The notes beneath the pieces were generated by a model. That model was not told where the DNA came from and made no database searches. It saw only the letters and a program-made list of their open reading frames with translations. The position numbers and the translations under genes were made by a program. Below, piece after piece: positions 1 to 13,043 of a stretch of DNA of 64,000 nt. The stretch covers positions 691,501-755,500 of the forward strand of contig MCFH01000011.1 of the NCBI GenBank assembly GCA_002104945.1. The letters are read 5' to 3'. Within the stretch, counting starts at the first letter, position 1. Each line of letters begins with the position of its first letter. The stretch comes from Piromyces finnis (taxonomy: Eukaryota; Neocallimastigomycota; Neocallimastigomycetes; Neocallimastigales; Neocallimastigaceae).

Positions 1-29
1 ACTTCCTTATTATGGAACTTTAATTTATA

Positions 30-125
30 ATGCGTTACAAATCGAAGGAGGAACAAAGACATTTGAATGAGCAGTATTATATTTTATCAGAAGCTCATAC
101 TCCATAACTTTAACCTAAAAAGACA
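30..125 (+). mobile_element. Decayed fragment of chimeric LINE-derived element
   Basis: Positions about 49-75 match the internal segment of the chimeric element at 34341-34365 almost base for base (shared core gaacaaagacatttgaatga). The similarity fades over the next 40 bases, mostly through C/T and G/A differences. This shows the internal segment belongs to a repeated family in the genome and that this copy is old. The left boundary is outside or near the window edge and cannot be set. Confidence 0.55.
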
Positions 126-2187
126 GTTACTCAAATATTATTTTATCTAATAAAATATTTTTATTTATATTTTTAATTGATAGTAAGATAAAATAATTTT
201 TAATGTAAAGTTTCATTTGATAAGAAATTGTCTCTCAAACCAATTATTAAAGTTTTTAGTAATACAGTTTTAAAAAAAATTCTTCCAGCTAATAAAGTAT
301 TTTAAAAAATAAAAAAAAAATTAGTCTTAACTCATCATAAATTATTAGTAAAGTATCATACTATACTTTTCTACCTAGAAACATATTAGTTATAAGAATG
401 CAATAGATTTCAATTATTTACAAAGCTATTTACTGAAAATAATGATGCATAATTAAAAATAAATTAGTTAAACAATAAGATTAAAAATAAACATTGAAAT
501 AAAAATATATATATATGTTTAAATAAATGATTTAGAATATATCCATTTTAATTACCTAAACTAAGAAATTAAATTAAAATATAAATTTTATAATAAAAAT
601 AAAAAATGTTATATAATATGAATATAATATATATAATAAAATGAAACATAAAACTTTATTTTAAATTCAGAAATGATACCTTTTCTTCTTTTTTTCTTTT
701 TTTAGTTGTTTTATACATATATATATTATTATTTTTATAATTCATTCATTCATTACTTACTTAAAAGTTCGGATTATCATTATTAATTTAAAGGGTTATG
801 TTATGAGTTTTTAAATTTCTTTAAGTATTTAGAACTATATTTATTAATATTGATTATTATTAAAACCATTATAAGATTAATAATAGTATTTATAATATCA
901 TTAATAAATGATAATTATATACTAATAATACCACTCTTATAAAATAACATAAATTATATATAAAATATATATTTAATTTTTTTTTGTTTTGCTTTTTATT
1001 ATTATTTCTAATTTATATAATTCATTTTTTAGAGATTAAATAAAAACTACTTTTTATATATTTCTTATTTCATTTCAGTGCCAAAAAAATATTACAATAG
1101 GTAGAAAAAATGCACTTAAAGAGTTAGAAACGATATAAAAAAATTCAAGACTAAACCCTTCTTATTTTTTTATTTCTTCTATATATTTTAGGTAGTATTT
1201 TTTTATTAATTTAAAAAATTATCATTAAATAAAAATTTAAAAAAAGATGTTTCAAGTTTTTAATTATAAAGTGTTATATAAAAGAGTTTTTATTAAGTAT
1301 AGTTGAATATCATAAAAAGAAAATTATTACTATAACTAAAATCAATGTTTAATTCTTTAAAAAAATGTTATTATTTTTTTTAACAGAAGTAAAACAAAAA
1401 CTGGTGAGAATTTTGTTTTATCGTGGTTTAAATAGTAATACAATAATAATACTATAATACTAAAATTATTTAATTGAAATATCAAAAATTTTCCAATTTT
1501 TAAAAATTAATTTAGATCTTAAATTAAATTAATATGTTTATGTTACACGATCATAGATTAAATTAAGCATTATAATATATTAATTTGGACACAAAATGAA
1601 TTTTAATGAATAATAATTGTTAATAATACAGGCATATTGTGGCTTATATAAATAACATATACGTTTTAATGTATTTAATTTTGATATTTTCCTAGTATAT
1701 ATTATTATATTTTTTTTTTTATTAGAAAGATAAACCAATAATTTCGGAAATCAATGCTTTTTTTTTTTATTTTTATTACAATAAACTTTAATTTTCCCTT
1801 TGACTATAAAATCATTCAATATCTCATAACTTGTACTTTTTTTTTTTTTTTTAAAATTAAAAAGAAAATTATAATAAAAAAAAGAAATAATAATAATATT
1901 AATAATATTAATTTAATAATATTAGCAATAATACTTTATTAATATTATTTACATTATTTATATTATTATTAGTATTTTTTTTAAAAAATAAAATTAAATT
2001 ATAAATTTTAATAATAGAATACATTTATTTAAAATATAATATTTATTTTAAATCTCATATTATATAGAATCATAAAATTATTATTAAAATTTAATAATAT
2101 TTTGTAAATAAAAAAAATATTAAATTAAGTACTTTTTATAAATTAAAATTATTCATTTTCAAAAACAAAAAAAAACAAAAAAAAACA
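126..2187. other. AT-rich intergenic region with duplicated upstream block
   Basis: No gene is supported here. Blocks at about 1207-1415, 1530-1625 and 1786-1930 recur at about 5392-5600, 5730-5825 and 6096-6240, upstream of the second gene copy. The tandem duplication of this gene therefore included at least 980 bp of 5' flank. Conserved pieces include poly-T tracts and the stretch around 1790-1830. No TATA element can be singled out in such AT-rich sequence. Confidence 0.6.
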
Positions 2188-3581
2188 ATGAATTTTAAAT
2201 TTTCAACTTTTGTTGCTCTTTGTAAGTAGATATGTTAACTAAAATATATTATTATTTGTAAAAAAAAAAGAAGAAACAATAAAAAAAAAAAAAAAGATAT
2301 ACATAGTTATATATATTAAATATTTTTTGTTTTCATATTTTAAAATCCTAATAATATTTTTTTTTTTTACTATATTTTATAATAAATAATACTTTCTAAT
2401 AAAACTTTTAATAATAATAAAAAAAAGTAATTGGAAGAGCATTAGCTGAAACGGAATGCTGGTCAACTAGTTTTGGTTATCCATGTTGTCAATCAAAAGA
2501 TACTACTATTTCTTTAACAGAATTTGGTACAGGAAATCAATATGGTATTGAAAATGGACGTTTTTGTGGTATTACAGATCTTCAACTCTGTCCAAGAGGT
2601 GAAAAATATAAGTGTTGTAAAAAATGTAAAGTAGTTTACACTGATAACTATTTATGGGGAGCAGAACATAATGAATGGTGTTCAATTCCATATTCATGTA
2701 ATTTAAATATTGAAGATTATAAGAAAACTACCACCACCACCACCACCACTACAGTTAAACCAACCACTACCACCACCACCACTACTACTACAAATGAACC
2801 AGCTGAACCAACTGAAACTATTGGTCAATGTGCTAAGGAATATGAATACTGCGGTGGTACTGAACATCCAGATGCTCCAACTTGTTGTGAACAAGGTAGT
2901 ACTTGTGATAGAAGATATGCTAAATTCCATCAATGTATTCCTGATTACTTATATTACCAACCACCACCACCACCACCATTCAATGATGGTTGTGCTAGAG
3001 CTTATGATTACTGTGGTGGAAATGGATATCCAAACTGTTGTGCTCCAGGTTTCAAATGTACATTAAATAGTATGAATAGAATGCAATGTCTTGAAGATCC
3101 ATCACAACCACCACCACAACAACAATACGATCCAAATCGTCCACCAATGCCATTTACTACAACAACAACTACTACTACTAAGCCAACCCCAACTGAATGT
3201 GCTGAAGCTTATTATCCATGTGGTGGTTCAAAATTCACAGAAGCAACAAATTGTTGTAAAGCAGGTTTAGTTTGTGATATTTCTAATCCAAGTTACTTTA
3301 TATGTGTTCCAGAAGATGAAGCAATTCTTATAAGAACAACAACTATAAATGAGCCAAAACCAACATCTACCATTCCAGCCATTACTACTAAGAAAACTAC
3401 AATTAAAACCACAACAAAAGTCAAAACCACTACAACTAAGACTTCTAAACCAACTGATGAAATTTGTATTCCTGAATATGGACAATGTGGTGGTATAGGT
3501 TATGTAGGTCCTACAAATTGTTGTAATTCAGGTCGTTGTGTTGCACGTAGCAGTTATTACTATCAATGTACTCCAATATAA
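2188..3581 (+). CDS. Secreted dockerin-CBM1 array protein, copy 1 (no catalytic domain)
   Basis: Two exons, 2188-2221 and 2428-3581, give 395 residues. The ATG follows an A-rich leader and starts a signal peptide (MNFKFSTFVALLIGRALA) that is interrupted by a phase-1 GT-AG intron after 34 nt. Residues about 22-102 are two fungal dockerin (CBM10-type) modules, with CWSTSFGYPCC, a GIENGRFCGI-like motif and WGAEHNEWCSIPYSC. After a Thr/Pro linker come four CBM1-like modules at about 146-181, 199-231, 269-304 and 358-392, separated by PPPPPP and Thr-rich linkers. The last (CGGIGYVGPTNCC...YYYQC) is closest to classical CBM1. No glycosidase, esterase or lyase domain is visible. The likely role is a non-catalytic cellulosome subunit that docks to scaffoldin and binds cellulose. 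It has the shortest first linker of the three tandem copies. Confidence 0.88.
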
Positions 3582-4219
3582 TGATTATAATTAAATAGCA
3601 AAAGAAAAAATAATTAAATTAAAAAAGTAGTATTTAAATTAAAAATTCATAATTTTTTATAAATTTTTATATATTAATATTTATTTATTCATTAATTGTT
3701 GTTAGGATTACAACATTAAAATTAATTTTTTTTAAATGAAATTTATTTTTATAGATTAAATTTAAAAATAATGTTGACTTCATATATCAATATTTAAATT
3801 TAATATACATCTTTATATTTTTTTTTTTTAAAAAAAAGTTAGTCAATCTTATATAATCTAATATTAAAGAAAGTGGTATGAATAAAAGATAAATTTATAA
3901 AATTATTCTAATTAATAAGATAGTATAATTAATATAAATTATGAAAAATTCATATATATAGTCATTTTAATTATAACATTTATTAATGTTTATTTTATTC
4001 TTTCTTTATTCAGAAGTAAATAAATAATATTCATAATATTTTATAATTATTATTTATTAATAAAAAAGCAAATTCAATTTATTATATATAATTTGGCTAC
4101 ACTTTTTATGAATATTTAATTTTATAACATTCTTTAGCTAATGATAGTTATAATAACTATTTTATTGCTTTATAATATATTATCGATAATTATATGTTAT
4201 ATTTTTAAATCAATTTTAT
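3582..4219. other. AT-rich intergenic region
   Basis: This lies between the convergent dockerin-CBM1 copy 1 and the ubiquitin-like gene. It must hold both 3' UTRs. I see poly-A/T runs and AATAAA-like strings, which are uninformative in this base composition, and nothing else. Confidence 0.5.
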
Positions 4220-4462
4220 TTAGCATCCTCCACGAAGATGTGTATGAAGTGAGAGGTGTAAAATAGATTCATTTTTAATGTCACATTGAGAAAGGGTTTC
4301 TTTATCGTTGTTTAATTGTTTACCAAGAAAAATTAAACGTTGTTGGTCTATTGGAATATTTTCCTTTTCTCGAATTTTGGTCTTAATATTTTTAATAGTA
4401 TCATTATTCTCGGCTTCAATAGTAATTGTTTTACCAGTTAAAGTTCTAATGAAAATATTCAT
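4220..4462 (-). CDS. Divergent single-unit ubiquitin, 80 residues
   Basis: Intronless minus-strand gene of 80 codons. It begins [16 protein letters not shown] and keeps the DQQRLIF...GKQL core, so it is clearly a beta-grasp ubiquitin; by eye about 60 % of positions equal canonical ubiquitin. Positions equivalent to K11, K27, K29, K33 and K48 are Lys, the K6 equivalent is Arg, and L8 and I44 of the hydrophobic patch remain, but V70 is replaced by Ser. One extra residue follows the GKQL loop and two more precede the C-terminal LRGG. A single Cys follows the di-Gly, as in the last unit of polyubiquitin genes, and would need to be cleaved for conjugation. Ubiquitin is normally nearly invariant, so this may be a relaxed paralogue, a specialised modifier or a young pseudogene. 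It is the only minus-strand protein gene supported in the window. Confidence 0.85.
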   Translation of the reverse strand: MNIFIRTLTGKTITIEAENNDTIKNIKTKIREKENIPIDQQRLIFLGKQLNNDKETLSQCDIKNESILHLSLHTHLRGGC

Positions 4463-6497
4463 TTTTAATGTACAAATTTAACGTATGAAAAAATTAAAGC
4501 TTAAAATTTTAGGTAATGAGTATAAAAATCTATAATATACTATCAAAGCAATGATATTGCTTTATTTTTTTTTCTTTGTTATTAATTAGATTATATTTAA
4601 AAAGGTTGCAATTAAAAAAAAAAAAAAACAACCTAATAGTTTCTTTATATATTTTTTTGAATGTTACATAACTATACTTTAAAAAATTTTATATGGTCAT
4701 TTCATTTTAAATTTTTAATTATATCTATTAATTTAAATAATGATTTTTATATATATAATGATCAAGATTACCAAAATATGTCCATTTTTTTTATAAAACT
4801 GTTCAAACCATTAAAAATTAAATAAATCTAATTTCTCATTGAAATATGCCATGATATTTAAATGAAATTGTAATATCATGAATATTTAATCATATAATAT
4901 TTTATATATTTTAAATAAATAAATAAATATAGATTTTTTTAATAGTGTAGTGACGGTTCATGTAATATTGTCCATAAATTTCGAAACAAGTTTTATCGAC
5001 TACGAAATTATACTCAAATTAAAAATTATATATATATATAATATTATTATATCAGGATAAATAAATAGTTGAAAATATATTTTTTTTAAAAAAAAATTGT
5101 GCATCATTATATTAAAACTATGATTTAGCAAGATATCTTCATCACATTTTCTGTTGATATTTAAATACAATTAAAACTAATAATATAATATTAATATTAT
5201 GATATTAAAACAAAATATCTATTAAATTCTATTATATAAAAAATAAATTTTATTGAAATCATTTAAATTATTAAAAAACACACACAGCCATAATAAATTT
5301 TTTTTTTTAATAATAATAATATTTTTTTGTAATTATTTCAAAACCAAACCCTTTTTATTTTTTTATGTAGTATGAAATCATTATCGGATAACAATTTAAA
5401 AAATTATCATCAAATAAAAATTTAAAAAAAGATGTTTCAAGTTTTTAATTATAAAGTGTTATATAAAAGAGTTTTTATTAAGTATAGTTGAATATCATAA
5501 AAAGAAAATTACTACTATAACTAAAATCAATATTTAATTCTTTAAAAAAATGTTATTATTTTTTTTAACAGAAGTAAAACAAAAACTGGTGAGAATTTTG
5601 TAATACTGGTACAAAAAAAATTATTATAATAAATATAGTTTAAATATTATTACAATAATACTAAAGATTTCTTATTCTATAATAAAAAAATTTTAATTAA
5701 AATTTCTACAATTATCCAATTTTTAATTAAATTAATATGCTTATGTTACACGATCATAGATTAATTTAAGTATTATAATGTATTCATTTGGACACAAAAT
5801 AAATTTTAATGAATAATAATTGTTAAAAAGTGTTTTAAAATTAAACTTTAATAATATAGAATTTATAATAAAATTAGAAAAGTTTTTTTAAAAATTTAAT
5901 ATTTCATCTATTATACAAACATATTGTGGCTTATATAATAATTAATACATTTTAAAACATTTAATTTTGATATTTTCCTAATATATTTTTTTTATATTGT
6001 AACAAGAAAAATTAATTAATTTTATAAATTATTGGTTTACCTTTTAACCGTTTTTTTTAAGAATTATATTATTAAAGAAGTGTCACCATATTAAACTTTA
6101 ATTTTCCCTTTGACTATAAAATCATTCAATATCTCATAACTTGTACTTTTTTTTTTTTTTAAAATTAAAAAGAAAATTATAATAAAAAAAAGAAATAATA
6201 ATAATATTAATAATATTAATTTAATAATATTAGCAATAATACTTTATTAATATTATTTATATTATTTATATTATTAGTATTTTTTTTTTAAAAAATAAAA
6301 TAAAATAAAATTATAAATTTTAATAATAGAATACATTTATTTAAAATATAATATTTATTTTAAATCTCATATTATATAGAATCATAAAATTATTATTAAA
6401 ATTTAATAACTTTTGTAAATAAAAAAATATTAAATTAAGTACTTTTTATAAATTAAAATTATTCATTTTCAAAAACAAAAAAAAACAAAAAAAAACA
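4463..6497. other. AT-rich intergenic region with second copy of upstream block
   Basis: No gene is supported. From about 5392 to 6497 it parallels 1207-2187, including the block 5392-5600 that ends ctggtgagaattttg as at 1400-1415. Before about 5392 the sequence is unique and must include the 5' flank of the minus-strand ubiquitin gene. Confidence 0.6.
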
Positions 6498-8141
6498 ATG
6501 AATTTTAAATTTTCAACTTTTGTTGCTCTTTGTAAGTAGATATGTTAACTAAAATATATTATTATTTGTAAAAAAAAAAAGAAGAAACAATAATAAAAAA
6601 AGATATACATAGTTATATATATTAAATATTTTTTGTTTTCATATTTTAAAATCTTAATAATATTTTTTTTTTTTTTACTATATCTTATAATAAATAATAT
6701 TTTCTAATAAAACTTTTAATAATAATAAAAAAAAGTAATTGGAAGAGCATTAGCTGAAACGGAATGCTGGTCAACTAGTCTTGGTTATCCATGTTGTCAA
6801 TCAAAAGATACTACTATTTCTTTAACAGAATCAGGTACAGGAAATCAATATGGTATTGAAAATGGACGTTTTTGTGGTATTACAGATCTTCAACTCTGTC
6901 CAAGAGGTGAAAAATATAAGTGTTGTAAAAAATGTAAAGTAGTTTACACTGATAACTATTTATGGGGAGCAGAACATAATGAATGGTGTTCAATTCCATA
7001 TTCATGTAATTTAAATATTGAAGATTATAAGAAAACTACAACCACCACCACCACCACCACTACAGTTAAACCAACCACTACCACCACTACCACCACTACT
7101 ACAATTGAACCAACTACCACCACCACCACTACTACAGTTAAACCAACTACCACCACTACCACTACTACTACAATTGAACCAATTACCACCACCACTACTA
7201 CTACAGTTAAACCAACCACTACCACTACTACTACAATTGAACCAACCATTACCACCACTACTACTACTACAATTGAACCAACCACTACCACCACCACCAC
7301 TACTACTACAAATGAACCAGCTGAACCAACTGAAACTATTGGTCAATGTGCTAAGGAATATGAATACTGCGGTGGTACTGAACATCCAGATGCTCCAACT
7401 TGTTGTGAACAAGGTAGTACTTGTGATAGAAGATATGCTAAATTCCATCAATGTATTCCTGATTACTTATATTACCAACCACCACCACCACCACCATTCA
7501 ATGATGGTTGTGCTAGAGCTTATGATTACTGTGGTGGAAATGGATATCCAAACTGTTGTGCTCCAGGTTTCAAATGTACATTAAATAGTATGAATAGAAT
7601 GCAATGTCTTGAAGATCCATCACAACCACCACCACAACAACAATACGATCCAAATCGTCCACCAATGCCATTTACTACAACAACAACTACTACTACTAAG
7701 CCAACCCCAACTGAATGTGCTGAAGCTTATTATCCATGTGGTGGTTCAAAATTCACAGATGCTCCAAATTGTTGTAAAGCAGGTTTAGTTTGTGATATTT
7801 CTAATCCAAGTCACTTTAAATGTGTTCCAGAAGATGAAGCAATTCTTGTTGAAACTACAACTATTCCAACCACCACAACAACCACCATTCCAAAACCAAC
7901 TACTACCACTACTACTCCAAAACCAATTACTACCACTACTACCACAACAATTACTACTAAAAAAACTACAACAAAAATCACAACCACTACAACTAAGGCT
8001 TCTAAACCAACTGATGAAGTTTGTGTTTCTGAATATGGACGATGTGGTGGTATAGGTTATGTAGGTCCTACAAATTGTTGTAATTCAGGATATATTTGTG
8101 TTAGTTATGGGGAGTATTACTCTCAATGTGTTCCAGAATAA
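6498..8141 (+). CDS. Secreted dockerin-CBM1 array protein, copy 2 (no catalytic domain)
   Basis: Exons 6498-6531 and 6736-8141 give 479 residues. The signal exon, the 204-bp intron and the dockerin pair (about residues 22-102) are nearly identical in DNA to copy 1. The first linker is much longer (about residues 110-210) and consists of repeats of TTT followed by VKP or IEP. Four CBM1-like modules follow at about 216-251, 269-302, 339-374 and 441-476. Module 3 reads TDAPNCC where copy 1 has TEATNCC. The last module ends YYSQC like textbook CBM1. No catalytic domain is present. Expected role and cell location are those of copy 1: secreted, docked to the cellulosome and cellulose-binding. Identity across intron and flanks shows a recent tandem duplication, with linker growth by ACN-codon slippage. 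Confidence 0.88.
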
Positions 8142-9324
8142 ATCTATTAAATTAATTACATGAAATTATATATATTTTAATAATATATTATTTAATATTA
8201 TAATATTATAAGATAAATCTATTAAATATTTAATAATGCTATCATCATTATAATAAATAAATATCCAAAAAAAAGTACTAAAATGAAAAATAATAGTAAT
8301 AATGAAATAATTAATTAAATCTTAAAAATTCATTATTTTTCATATTTTAATAATATTTTGTTTTATCCTTTTAATTTACAAAAAGTTACAACAATATATA
8401 CAATTAATATTTGTTGTACATAATATGTATCAATATGTATCATTAAGTTTTTATGAATGGGATAAAAATAATAATAATTAAAATTCTACAAAAATATTAA
8501 TAAATAATAATAGTTATATAATAATATTTATTTGATAATAATATGTAATCTTCATCTAAATAAAGCTTAATTATTAATATACTTTTTAAGAAATAAAATT
8601 AAAGTTGTCATTTTTTTCATTATTAATTTTAATATAAAGAATAGAAAATATTATATTAAAAAATCAATACTTTTTTTAATTTATTTTTTTTTTTTTTTGA
8701 TTAAAATTTTAAACTTTAATTACCAATTTTGAAATTAATTAAAATTTAAATTAATATGATTTAGGTTATGCAAGTATAAATTAATTTATATATTAAATGA
8801 AGTACAAAGTAAATTTTAATGAATAGTAATCATGACAAATATTAAAAGTAAAATATTACAATTTTGAATAATTTTTTGAACAAACCAATGATTTTAGGAA
8901 ATAAAGTTTATTATTATTACTATTATTATTATTATTATACCTATATTTAATAAAAATATTTAGATAAAAAAAAAAAAAAAGAGATAATAAAACTACATAT
9001 AAAAACTATTTAATATTCTCCAAACTTTTTTTGGAATTAAGAAAAAAAATTTGAAATAAAAAATAATAATAATATTAGTAATACTGTTAATAATACATTA
9101 TTACTATTATTAAAGGTTGAAAAGAAAAAAATAAATTATTAATAATAATATACACTTAACATTTATTTAAAATATAATATTTATTTTAAAACTTACAGTG
9201 TAAAATAAAAACATTAAAATTTAAAAAGTTTTTTTTTTTTAAATATAAATAAAATACATTTTGAATTAAGTACTTTTTATAAATTAAAATTATTCATTTT
9301 AAAAAAAAAAACAAAAAAAAAACA
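8142..9324. other. AT-rich intergenic region
   Basis: No gene seen. Around 8745-8830 there is a diverged relative of the upstream block found at 1530-1625 and 5730-5825, so this flank derives from the same duplication series but has drifted further. The last about 90 bases before 9325 match those before the other two copies closely. Confidence 0.5.
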
Positions 9325-10767
9325 ATGAATTTTAAATTTTCAACTTTTGTTGCTCTTTGTAAGTAGATATGTTAACTAAAATATATTATTATTTGTAAAA
9401 AAAAAAAAAGAAGAAATAATAAAAAAAAAAGATATACATAGTTATATATATTAAATATTTTTTGTTTTCATATTTTAAAATCTTAATAATATTTTTTTTT
9501 TTTTATTATATTTTATAATAAATAATACTTTCTAATAAAACTTTTAATAATAATAAAAAAAAGTATTTGGAAGAGCATTAGCTGAAACGGAATGCTGGTC
9601 AACTAGTTTTGGTTATCCATGTTGTCAATCAAAAGATACTACTATTTCTTTAACAGAATTTGGTACAGGAAATCAATATGGTATTGAAAATGGTCGTTTA
9701 TGTGGTATTACAGATCTTCAACTCTGTCCAAGAGGTGAAAAATATAAGTGTTGTAAAAAATGTAAAGTAGTTTACACTGATAACTATTTATGGGGAGCAG
9801 AACATAATGAATGGTGTTCAATTCCATATTCATGTAATTTAAATATTGAAGATTATAAGAAAACTACCACCACCACCACTACTACTACAGTTAAACCAAC
9901 CACTACCACCACTACTACAATTGAACCAACCACTACAACAACCACTACAGTTAAACCAACTACTACCACTACCACTACTACTACAATTGAACCAACCACT
10001 ACCACTACAACAACCACTACCACCACTATTACAACAACTACTACTACAAATGAACCAGCTGAACCAACTGAAACTGTTGGTCAATGTGCTAAGGAATATG
10101 AATACTGCGGTGGTACTGAACATCCAGATGCTCCAACTTGTTGTGAACAAGGTAGTACTTGTGATAGAAGATATGCTAAATTCCATCAATGTATTCCTGA
10201 TTACTTATATTACCAACCACCACCACCACCACCATTCAATGATGGTTGTGCTAGAGCTTATGATTACTGTGGTGGAAATGGATATCCAAACTGTTGTGCT
10301 CCAGGTTTCAAATGTACATTAAATAGTATGAATAGAATGCAATGTCTTGAAGATCCATCACAACCACCACCACAACAACAATACGATCCAAATCGTCCAC
10401 CAATGCCATTTACTACAACAACAACTACTACTACTAAGCCAACCCCAACTGAATGTGCTGAAGCTTATTATCCATGTGGTGGTTCAAAATTCACAGATGC
10501 TCCAAATTGTTGTAAAGCAGGTTTAGTTTGTGATATTTCTAATCCAAGTCACTTTAAATGTGTTCCAGAAGATGAAGCAATTCTTGTTGAAACTACAACT
10601 ATTCCAACCACCACAACAACCACCACTCCAAAACCAACTACTACCACCACCACCACCACTACTACTACTTCAAAACCAATTACTACTACCACTACCACTA
10701 CTACTACTACTTCAAAACCAATTACTACTACCACTACCACCACCACTACTACTACTTCAAAATCAAT

Positions 10768-10802
<35 letters not shown>

Positions 10803-11023
10803 TCACTACAAAAAAGACTACTACTAAAAAGACTACTACTAAAACTACAACAAAAACTACAACTACCTCAACCTCCAAGCCAACCAATAAAGAATGTGCT
10901 ACAGCTTATGGAACTTGTGGTGGTTCATCCTTCCCAGATGCTCCAAAGTGTTGTCCACCAGGATATGTTTGTGCTAAATACAGTGTAACTTATCATCAAT
11001 GTGTTCCAGAAGAATATTATTAA
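9325..11023 (+). CDS. Secreted dockerin-CBM1 array protein, copy 3 (no catalytic domain)
   Basis: Exons 9325-9358 and 9564-11023 give 497 residues. The signal peptide differs from copies 1 and 2 by Phe for Ile after the splice junction. The dockerin pair lies at about residues 22-102, followed by a Thr-rich linker with VKP/IEP breaks. CBM1-like modules lie at about 186-221, 240-272, 309-344 and 456-491. The linker before the last module is long (about 100 residues) and is almost pure Thr with SKPIT and KKTTTK interruptions. The last module (CATAYGTCGGSSFPDAPKCC...YHQC) is unlike the GGIGYVGP module ending copies 1 and 2 and resembles the modules of the CotH proteins. The C-terminal module has therefore been replaced or converted, while the rest of the gene is near-identical to its neighbours. 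Confidence 0.88.
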
Positions 11024-11976
11024 ATTACTACCATCATTCACCTTATTATTAGTGTAAGGATCTAATTTTTAAAAGTAAAAAAGCAAAGAAAAAAAAATTT
11101 ATAAGAAAAAAAAAAATAATAAAATATATAAATAAAAATAAAAAAAACAAGTTAACATAGAAAATAATTAAAACTAATAATTTATTAATTAGATTAAATT
11201 ATATACAATTTAATCATATATTATTATATAAAATCATATAATAAAATATATTTATTTAATATTTATTAATATTATCAAAGTTATAATAGCTAAAATAATA
11301 ATAAAAAAAAAATAAAACAATAATATATATATGTATTTAAAATAATGAAAAAACAAAAAAATAATAATAATAATATAAATATTAAAAATTCATTACTTTT
11401 TTTTTATTAAATAAATGAAACTATAATTTAATTATATCTTAACTATTTCATTAAGTATTATATATATTTTATTCTACAATATTATAATACATGAAATCAT
11501 GAAATTAAAAAAAAAATTTAAGGAATGAAATGTATTTATTTATTTTAATCCTTTTTTTTTTTTTTTCATATGGCTCAAATAATTCTTTCCATTCATTAAT
11601 AATAAATAATAAATGTTGAGTAATATCAATAATAGTATTGTTAATTAAGAAATATATTATGTTTATTAATTATTATTATTACTATTATACTATTATTATT
11701 ATTATAGAAAATAAATAAAAAAAATATAATAATAGTAAGAATATAATTAATTTTTCCTTATTATTATAAATATTTATATATTTATATAAAAAAAGGATAG
11801 AAAGAATGATACTTTAAAATAAAATCATTATTATTTTTTGTTATTATATATTAAGTAATTAATATTTATATATTCTCATTTTAGTTATTAGTATTACATG
11901 TTATTATTTTTATTAGAATTATTATCAAAAAATGTAGATAAATTAGAATAAGTTTTATTTTACTACTACTCCTAAC

Positions 11977-12099
<123 letters not shown>

Positions 12100-12603
12100 T
12101 TATTCTTTTAATGGCAAAAATTTTTATCTTTATTTTTAATGTTTTTTCCCATAGAAAAAAGAAAATCATTCCTTTTTCTAACCAGAACCTTATTTTATAT
12201 TATTTTCCTAATAATGGAAAAGAAATAAATAATTAATATAAATAATCCAACAATATATGTTACACATAATAAATAAACAATAACAAAAATAAATTAAAAT
12301 CAATAAAAAAAGAATTTGTATTTATTACAAATATTATAATTATATTAAATAAACTTTATTCCTTTTCCAAAATAAGTAAATAAATTAAATTAAAAATTAC
12401 ATATGGATAATTAATAATAAAATAATTTATAAACGTGGTTAGTAAAAAAAAAAAAAGTAACAAATTTTTAATATATATAAAAGAAAACTTTTAATGTAAT
12501 AATAAAAAAGATCAATGTAAAGAACATCATAGGCCGTAGTAAAATATTAATTTTTTTTTTTCTTTTTTAATGATTAAAGAATATTTTCTTTTTTTTTTAC
12601 CAA

Positions 12604-12605
<2 letters not shown>

Positions 12606-12656
<51 letters not shown>

Positions 12657-12702
12657 TGGTATAAATTAAATGAAATTTCACTCTTTTATTTTTTTTAAAG
12701 TA

Positions 12703-12731
<29 letters not shown>
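12606..12731. repeat. Two short AAT microsatellites
   Basis: AAT tracts at about 12606-12650 (15 units) and about 12703-12731 (9 units), separated by about 50 bp of AT-rich sequence. Confidence 0.9.
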
Positions 12732-12733
<2 letters not shown>

Positions 12734-13043
12734 TATTTATAAAAAGATAAAAAAAAAGGAAAAGATGTACTAAAATATATGTTATACATATTTTATATAT
12801 TAACATACAATATTGATTACAATATCTTTTTTTAAAAATATATAATAGAAATAATAAAAAAAAATATCTAAATCAATTATTGGTATATTAAAAAATAATA
12901 TAATAAAATACAAAATACAAAATATCAAAGATTTAAAAAATAAGAAAAAAAATTTTAAAAATAATACTAATAAATAAAATAATTAAAAAAATTAATAAAA
13001 AGCAATAAAAGAATAATTTTTAATTAAAACAAAAAGAATAAAA

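Noticed and set aside
1754-1942. Phe/Ile/Asn-rich small frame upstream of copy 1
   Set aside because: It consists of poly-T and AAT codons in AT-rich spacer, and its equivalent in the duplicated flank near 6090-6240 is not maintained.
2457-2699. Bacterial-type dockerin or cohesin domains
   Set aside because: The modules are Cys-rich fungal (CBM10-like) dockerins; there are no duplicated calcium-binding loops and no cohesin-like domain in the window.
2703-2933. Minus-strand Ser/Gly-rich frames opposite the dockerin genes (also at 7011, 9839, 21451, 44091)
   Set aside because: They mirror Thr, Pro and CBM1 codons of real plus-strand genes, recur only because those genes are paralogous, and have no start context or domain.
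2710-3066. Plus-strand frames beginning MKIIRKL with Pro/Leu runs and His6 stretches
   Set aside because: These are shifted frames of the dockerin-CBM1 genes; CCACCA repeats read as His and CAACCA as Gln/Pro in other frames.
7025-7300. Antisense poly-Val frames over Thr linkers
   Set aside because: The reverse complement of ACN codons is NGT, which yields Val runs; there is no independent evidence of coding.
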